Source: JAJFKX01 sp965230265
GTDB lineage: Bacteria; Pseudomonadota; Gammaproteobacteria; Xanthomonadales; Wenzhouxiangellaceae
Direction: 5' to 3'
Assembly: GCA_965230265.1 (NCBI GenBank)
Contig: OZ245999.1
Location: 3,224,001-3,288,000, forward strand
Length of the DNA: 64,000 nt
Made by a program: the position numbers and the translations under genes
The notes under the pieces: generated by a model
Database searches by the model: none
Told to the model about the DNA's origin: nothing
Seen by the model: the letters and a program-made list of their open reading frames with translations, nothing else
Part shown: positions 8,720-17,700 of the stretch, one piece after another
How positions within the stretch are numbered: the stretch's first letter is position 1
Layout: every line of letters starts with the position of its first letter

Positions 8720-8756
8720 ACCAGTTGACAAAGGTTGTATACCTTTATCAACTGGT
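8720..8756 (-). promoter_or_regulatory. Strong intercistronic hairpin
   Basis: 16-bp inverted repeat with one mismatch (ACCAGTTGACAAAGGT at 8720-8735, ACCTTTATCAACTGGT at 8741-8756) and a 5-base loop, between the stop of the 3669-residue gene and the start of the IPTL-CTERM gene. A smaller perfect CACCC/GGGTG hairpin sits at 8773-8786. No U-tract follows in the minus direction, so it may act as an RNA-processing, stability or attenuation element rather than a simple terminator. Confidence 0.6.
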
Positions 8757-8795
8757 GATTGCTGTTATGTTTCACCCTAGTGGGTGCTGAACATA

Positions 8796-11700
8796 TCAAT
8801 TGCCACCGCTGAAGTTGGAGAACACTGCAGATGCGCGTGAGGTAACATTTTGACCATTAGTGGCGTTACCCAATACAGTTGCCGTATTGGTAACACGGCG
8901 GTTATCTGCATCATCCTGGGTAATCGTGTACTCACCCAGACACGTTGCTGATTCACCAGGTGCAAGTGGGTTCATCAATGTCAGTTCACCTGCACCAATG
9001 GCCGCTGGAACATCGCAACCCGTGAAGACACCATCGCGTGACTGCAGACGACGGTCAATTAACCGCACATTGCTCAAATCCAGAGTACCCGTATTTTCGA
9101 TGACAAAGGTGTACTCAATAATCTCACCAACATCACCAAACCCATCATTGTCATTATCAGTCAGTTGACGATTGGTCTTATTCAAGTCAATTTCCGGACG
9201 ATCAGCTGGAATTGGTGCGCAATCATTATCATCCAGTTCTACCGTTCCCACGATTAGCGCTTCATTGAAGAAACCGCTACCTGGAGCGCCATTACAGACC
9301 TCGCTACCTGCGATCTGACTTGGGTTAACAGCTACACGAATGCTCACAGAGTATGTGTCACTGTCACCACCCGGTAAAGGTACATCAACGTCAGAAATCT
9401 GCATCGATTTGTTATTTGACGGTGTGAAATCACCACCATTCGAGGCTAGACCTGGCTCGAGTATGCCATCGCTGGTGCTGGCATTGCCTGATAACAAGTT
9501 GATTTGGTTAGGACCAGATGGATAACCCAGCTGATCATCCAGGGTATAAACAATATCCGTACCGCCCTGATTATCGATAATCATGCTGTAGTTAACCGCA
9601 AACACTGTTGCACTCACCTGGTTAACCGAAGTAATGGTCTTGGTAAATGTAATGTTCTGCACCGGAATCATGGTTGGTCCACAATCGTTCTGATCCACCA
9701 CGCTATCACCATTGGTATCATCACCAAGATCAATCACACCGTCGCCATTGATATCTGGCAACCCATCAATAAATGGTGTGCCATCAGGACAGCTTGGCAG
9801 ATTATCCACCGTTGCCTGATTAAGGATCGCTGCAACCCCTGCTGGTATTGGATCAGCAGCCTCAACAGTGAAAATCACCATAATCGTTTCACCACTGGCA
9901 ATATCAATGGTAAATCCACTGGTGCGCAGGTCGTTGATTGTAGGGTTGGCTGGCATAACATCACTACCACCGATAATGCTCAGAGCTTGAGTACCATCAA
10001 TAACCAGATTTGGATCGGACAACGGATCTCTAACCAAAGCATCATCAGCTGATGTTGTACCCGCATTCATTATGCTGATGGTATAAGTCAGCACTTCACC
10101 ATCATCGGCAATACCATCACCATTGGCATCACTCACTGCCTTGGTTGTTATTAACTGCGGCTCAGTCGGCGTGCTGACCGTACAAACATTGCCATCATCA
10201 TCACTTGGATCATTACACTCATTAGGTACCGTGACTCTATTGATGATGCTATTGATATTGCTAGCTAACGGATCATCAGCAACAACAATAAATGTCAGTG
10301 TCACACTGCCTGGTGTAGTGCCGTCACTGGCAGCAACTGTAAAGCTATTATTATTGAAACATTGGCTACCAGCCGGGTCACCAGCAGAACAATCAAAGTC
10401 ATCACCACCAACAGCGCTGGTCCCTACTGGAACTGTTTCGATAATATCAGCAGCCATATAGCTGACTGGCTGGCCACCAACATTGGTCAGGGTAATGCTA
10501 TAGGTGAGTGTTTCACCATCTTCAACCTGGTTATCTATCACACCGCTCTCTGCTGCCAAGGCCTTGATCACAATAATGTTGCCTGGCGTCGGCTGGCTCG
10601 TGACACAACTGGTTTGAGTACAGATAGGTGCCCCGTTCTCATCGTTGACTATGGCCACGTTATCGATACTGATGTCGTTATCAGCAATCGGATCAAGCAC
10701 CGTCACCGTGTAACTCACCGTCACCGTCGCTCCGGCTGCCACATCTACCGTAATACCCGCCTGCAAATCAGCAATCGTCGGGTTGGCCGGCTGAACATCT
10801 GATCCACCAACTACCACCAGCAACTGCGTGCCATCAACATTAACGCCCGCGTCATTGACCGCGTCCATTATGCTCACATCATTGGCTACACTGCCGCCGC
10901 TGTTGCTAACACTGATCGTGTACGTCAACGCTTCTCCTGGCTGGGCAATGCCATCACCACTCGCGTCTACCACACTCTTACTTGCCGCTACCTCTGGATC
11001 AGTCGGCGTGTCTTCATCACAGTCATTGCTCTGACCTGGTGCATTCGGACACTCATTCGGTACCGTCACACTATTGAGAATGTTGGTCACACCCATCGCC
11101 AGTGGATCATCAACGATCACCGTAAACGTCAGGGTAAATGTGCCCGGCGTCGTGCCATCACTGGCCGCCACCGTAAAGCCGGCAGTATTGCTACAACTGC
11201 TTCCTGCATTGTCATCAGGCGTACAGCTAAAGTCATCTCCAACAACATGCGTGGTGCTCACTGGTACCACCTCACCGATTTCTCCGGCCAGGTAATCAAA
11301 CGCTGTACCGCCCGTATTGGTGAAGGTAATGCTGTAGCTCAGCGTCTCACCCGGGCTGGCAATTCCATCCCCACCAGCATCCGTGCTCTTGACCACACTG
11401 ATGTTCGGATCCGTTGGCGTGCTCGTCATACACGATGTTTGTGTACAAGCATCATCACCACCGTTCATCACCGTCGCAATATTGTCGATACTGATGTCGT
11501 TATCAGCAATCGGATCAAGCACCGTCACCGTGTAACTCACCGTCACCGTCGCTCCGGCTGCCACATCTACCGTAATACCCGCCTGCAAATCAGCAATCGT
11601 CGGGTTGGCCGGCTGAACATCTGATCCACCAACTACCACCAGCAACTGCGTGCCATCAACATTAACGCCCGCGTCATTGACCGCGTCCATTATGCTCACA

Positions 11701-14700
11701 TCATTGGCTACACTGCCGCCGCTGTTGCTAACACTGATCGTGTACGTCAACGCTTCTCCTGGCTGGGCAATGCCATCACCACTCGCGTCTACCACACTCT
11801 TACTTGCCGCTACCTCTGGATCAGTCGGCGTGTCTTCATCACAGTCATTGCTCTGACCTGGTGCATTCGGACACTCATTCGGTACCGTCACACTATTGAG
11901 AATGTTGGTCACACCCATCGCCAGTGGATCATCAACGATCACCGTAAACGTCAGGGTAAATGTGCCCGGCGTCGTGCCATCACTGGCCGCCACCGTAAAG
12001 CCGGCAGTATTGCTACAACTGCTTCCTGCATTGTCATCAGGCGTACAGCTAAAGTCATCTCCAACAACATGCGTGGTGCTCACTGGTACCACCTCACCGA
12101 TTTCTCCGGCCAGGTAATCAAACGCTGTACCGCCCGTATTGGTGAAGGTAATGCTGTAGCTCAGCGTCTCACCCGGGCTGGCAATTCCATCCCCACCAGC
12201 ATCCGTGCTCTTGACCACACTGATGTTCGGATCCGTTGGCGTGCTCGTCATACACGATGTTTGTGTACAAGCATCATCACCACCGTTCATCACCGTCGCA
12301 ATATTGTCGATACTGATGTCGTTATCAGCAATCGGATCAAGCACCGTCACCGTGTAACTCACCGTCACCGTCGCTCCGGCTGCCACATCTACCGTAATAC
12401 CCGCCTGCAAATCAGCAATCGTCGGGTTGGCCGGCTGAACATCTGATCCACCAACTACCACCAGCAACTGCGTGCCATCAACATTAACGCCCGCGTCATT
12501 GACCGCGTCCATTATGCTCACATCATTGGCTACACTGCCGCCGCTGTTGCTAACACTGATCGTGTACGTCAACGCTTCTCCTGGCTGGGCAATGCCATCA
12601 CCACTCGCGTCTACCACACTCTTACTTGCCGCTACCTCTGGATCAGTCGGCGTGTCTTCATCACAGTCATTGCTCTGACCTGGTGCATTCGGACACTCAT
12701 TCGGTACCGTCACACTATTGAGAATGTTGGTCACACCCATCGCCAGTGGATCATCAACGATCACCGTAAACGTCAGGGTAAATGTGCCCGGCGTCGTGCC
12801 ATCACTGGCCGCCACCGTAAAGCCGGCAGTATTGCTACAACTGCTTCCTGCATTGTCATCAGGCGTACAGCTAAAGTCATCTCCAACAACATGCGTGGTG
12901 CTCACTGGTACCACCTCACCGATTTCTCCGGCCAGGTAATCAAACGCTGTACCGCCCGTATTGGTGAAGGTAATGCTGTAGCTCAGCGTCTCACCCGGGC
13001 TGGCAATTCCATCCCCACCAGCATCCGTGCTCTTGACCACACTGATGTTCGGATCCGTTGGCGTGCTCGTCATACACGATGTTTGTGTACAAGCATCATC
13101 ACCACCGTTCATCACCGTCGCAATATTGTCGATACTGATGTCGTTATCAGCAATCGGATCAAGCACCGTCACCGTGTAACTCACCGTCACCGTCGCTCCG
13201 GCTGCCACATCTACCGTAATACCCGCCTGCAAATCAGCAATCGTCGGGTTGGCCGGCTGAACATCTGATCCACCAACTACCACCAGCAACTGCGTGCCAT
13301 CAACATTAACGCCCGCGTCATTGACCGCGTCCATTATGCTCACATCATTGGCTACACTGCCGCCGCTGTTGCTAACACTGATCGTGTACGTCAACGCTTC
13401 TCCTGGCTGGGCAATGCCATCACCACTCGCGTCTACCACACTCTTACTTGCCGCTACCTCTGGATCAGTCGGCGTGTCTTCATCACAGTCATTGCTCTGA
13501 CCTGGTGCATTCGGACACTCATTCGGTACCGTCACACTATTGAGAATGTTGGTCACACCCATCGCCAGTGGATCATCAACGATCACCGTAAACGTCAGGG
13601 TAAATGTGCCCGGCGTCGTGCCATCACTGGCCGCCACCGTAAAGCCGGCAGTATTGCTACAACTGCTTCCTGCATTGTCATCAGGCGTACAGCTAAAGTC
13701 ATCTCCAACAACATGCGTGGTGCTCACTGGTACCACCTCACCGATTTCTCCGGCCAGGTAATCAAACGCTGTACCGCCCGTATTGGTGAAGGTAATGCTG
13801 TAGCTCAGCGTCTCACCCGGGCTGGCAATTCCATCCCCACCAGCATCCGTGCTCTTGACCACACTGATGTTCGGATCCGTTGGCGTGCTCGTCATACACG
13901 ATGTTTGTGTACAAGCATCATCACCACCGTTCATCACCGTCGCAATATTGTCGATACTGATGTCGTTATCAGCAATCGGATCAAGCACCGTCACCGTGTA
14001 ACTCACCGTCACCGTCGCTCCGGCTGCCACATCTACCGTAATACCCGCCTGCAAATCAGCAATCGTCGGGTTGGCCGGCTGAACATCTGATCCACCAACT
14101 ACCACCAGCAACTGCGTGCCATCAACATTAACGCCCGCGTCATTGACCGCGTCCATTATGCTCACATCATTGGCTACACTGCCGCCGCTGTTGCTAACAC
14201 TGATCGTGTACGTCAACGCTTCTCCTGGCTGGGCAATGCCATCACCACTCGCGTCTACCACACTCTTACTTGCCGCTACCTCTGGATCAGTCGGCGTGTC
14301 TTCATCACAGTCATTGCTCTGACCTGGTGCATTCGGACACTCATTCGGTACCGTCACACTATTGAGAATGTTGGTCACACCCATCGCCAGTGGATCATCA
14401 ACGATCACCGTAAACGTCAGGGTAAATGTGCCCGGCGTCGTGCCATCACTGGCCGCCACCGTAAAGCCGGCAGTATTGCTACAACTGCTTCCTGCATTGT
14501 CATCAGGCGTACAGCTAAAGTCATCTCCAACAACATGCGTGGTGCTCACTGGTACCACCTCACCGATTTCTCCGGCCAGGTAATCAAACGCTGTACCGCC
14601 CGTATTGGTGAAGGTAATGCTGTAGCTCAGCGTCTCACCCGGGCTGGCAATTCCATCCCCACCAGCATCCGTGCTCTTGACCACACTGATGTTCGGATCC

Positions 14701-17700
14701 GTTGGCGTGCTCGTCATACACGATGTTTGTGTACAAGCATCATCACCACCGTTCATCACCGTCGCAATATTGTCGATACTGATGTCGTTATCAGCAATCG
14801 GATCAAGCACCGTCACCGTGTAACTCACCGTCACCGTCGCTCCGGCTGCCACATCTACCGTAATACCCGCCTGCAAATCAGCAATCGTCGGGTTGGCCGG
14901 CTGAACATCTGATCCACCAACTACCACCAGCAACTGCGTGCCATCAACATTAACGCCCGCGTCATTGACCGCGTCCATTATGCTCACATCATTGGCTACA
15001 CTGCCGCCGCTGTTGCTAACACTGATCGTGTACGTCAACGCTTCTCCTGGCTGGGCAATGCCATCACCACTCGCGTCTACCACACTCTTACTTGCCGCTA
15101 CCTCTGGATCAGTCGGCGTGTCTTCATCACAGTCATTGCTCTGACCTGGTGCATTCGGACACTCATTCGGTACCGTCACACTATTGAGAATGTTGGTCAC
15201 ACCCATCGCCAGTGGATCATCTACCGTCACAGTAAAGGTCAATGCCACACTGCCATTGGCCGGTACCACTGCATCGGCACTATTGGTACACGTCGTTCCC
15301 GCAGGATCTCCATCAACACAGCTAAAGCTATCGCCACCGGCTGCTGTGGTATTGGCCGGAACGGTCTCTTCAATCTCTCCAGCCAGGAAGGTAAAGGCTG
15401 TACCACCTGTGTTCGTCAACGTGATCGTGTACGTCAAATCTTCACCAGCTTCTGCAAACGGTCCACCCGTCGTCAATGTCTTGGCAACACTGATGTTTGG
15501 TTCGGTCGGCGTATCCGTATCACAGTCACTGCCCGGGTTATCACACACCGGATCTCCATCATCAGTGACCACCGCAAGGTTCGCGATGCTCAGATCACCA
15601 TCCGCGATCGGATCGGTCACCGTCACGCTGTAACTGACCGTCGCTGTCGCACCAGCTGCTATATCCAGCGTAATGCCTGCCTGCAAATCAGCAATCGTTG
15701 GGCCCGCCGGCAAAATGTCACTGGCATTGGTGATCACCAGTACCTGCGTGCCATCTACCGTAATGCCTGCATCGGCTACCGCATCCTGCACCGATACATC
15801 ATCGGCCACTGAACCGCCGTTGTTGCTGATACTGATCGTGTACGTCAGTACTTCTCCAGCTTCCGCTATGCCTGCCAGCAAGCCACCTGGCTCGGCAACA
15901 CTCTTCACTGCCACTAACTGCGGTTCAGTCGGGGTGTCTTCATCACAATCGTTATCAACGCTTGGACATTCGCCTGGCACCACAACACTGTTCAGAATGC
16001 TCGTCACGCCCGCTGGAATCGGATCATCTACCGTCACAGTAAAGGTCAATGCCACACTGCCATTGGCCGGTACCACTGCATCGGCACTATTGGTACACGT
16101 CGTTCCCGCAGGATCTCCATCAACACAGCTAAAGCTATCGCCACCGGCTGCTGTGGTATTGGCCGGAACGGTCTCTTCAATCTCTCCAGCCAGGAAGGTA
16201 AAGGCTGTACCACCTGTGTTCGTCAACGTGATCGTGTACGTCAAATCTTCACCAGCTTCTGCAAACGGTCCACCCGTCGTCAATGTCTTGGCAACACTGA
16301 TGTTTGGTTCGGTCGGCGTATCCGTATCACAGTCACTGCCCGGGTTATCACACACCGGATCTCCATCATCAGTGACCACCGCAAGGTTCGCGATGCTCAG
16401 ATCACCATCCGCGATCGGATCGGTCACCGTCACGCTGTAACTGACCGTCGCTGTCGCACCAGCTGCTATATCCAGCGTAATGCCTGCCTGCAAATCAGCA
16501 ATCGTTGGGCCCGCCGGCAAAATGTCACTGGCATTGGTGATCACCAGTACCTGCGTGCCATCTACCGTAATGCCTGCATCGGCTACCGCATCCTGCACCG
16601 ATACATCATCGGCCACTGAACCGCCGTTGTTGCTGATACTGATCGTGTACGTCAGTACTTCTCCAGCTTCCGCTATGCCTGCCAGCAAGCCACCTGGCTC
16701 GGCAACACTCTTCACTGCCACTAACTGCGGTTCAGTCGGGGTGTCTTCATCACAATCGTTATCAACGCTTGGACATTCGCCTGGCACCACAACACTGTTC
16801 AGAATGCTCGTCACGCCCGCTGGAATCGGATCATCTACCGTCACAGTAAAGGTCAATGCCACACTGCCATTGGCCGGTACCACTGCATCGGCACTATTGG
16901 TACACGTCGTTCCCGCAGGATCTCCATCAACACAGCTAAAGCTATCGCCACCGGCTGCTGTGGTATTGGCCGGAACGGTCTCTTCAATCTCTCCAGCCAG
17001 GAAGGTAAAGGCTGTACCACCTGTGTTCGTCAACGTGATCGTGTACGTCAAATCTTCACCAGCTTCTGCAAACGGTCCACCCGTCGTCAATGTCTTGGCA
17101 ACACTGATGTTTGGTTCGGTCGGCGTATCCGTATCACAGTCACTGCCCGGGTTATCACACACCGGATCTCCATCATCAGTGACCACCGCAAGGTTCGCGA
17201 TGCTCAGATCACCATCCGCGATCGGATCGGTCACCGTCACGCTGTAACTGACCGTCGCTGTCGCACCAGCTGCTATATCCAGCGTAATGCCTGCCTGCAA
17301 ATCAGCAATCGTTGGGCCCGCCGGCAAAATGTCACTGGCATTGGTGATCACCAGTACCTGCGTGCCATCTACCGTAATGCCTGCATCGGCTACCGCATCC
17401 TGCACCGATACATCATCGGCCACTGAACCGCCGTTGTTGCTGATACTGATCGTGTACGTCAGTACTTCTCCAGCTTCCGCTATGCCTGCCAGCAAGCCAC
17501 CTGGCTCGGCAACACTCTTCACTGCCACTAACTGCGGTTCAGTCGGGGTGTCTTCATCACAATCGTTATCAACGCTTGGACATTCGCCTGGCACCACAAC
17601 ACTGTTCAGAATGCTCGTCACGCCCGCTGGAATCGGATCATCTACCGTCACAGTAAAGGTCAATGCCACACTGCCATTGGCCGGTACCACTGCATCGGCA

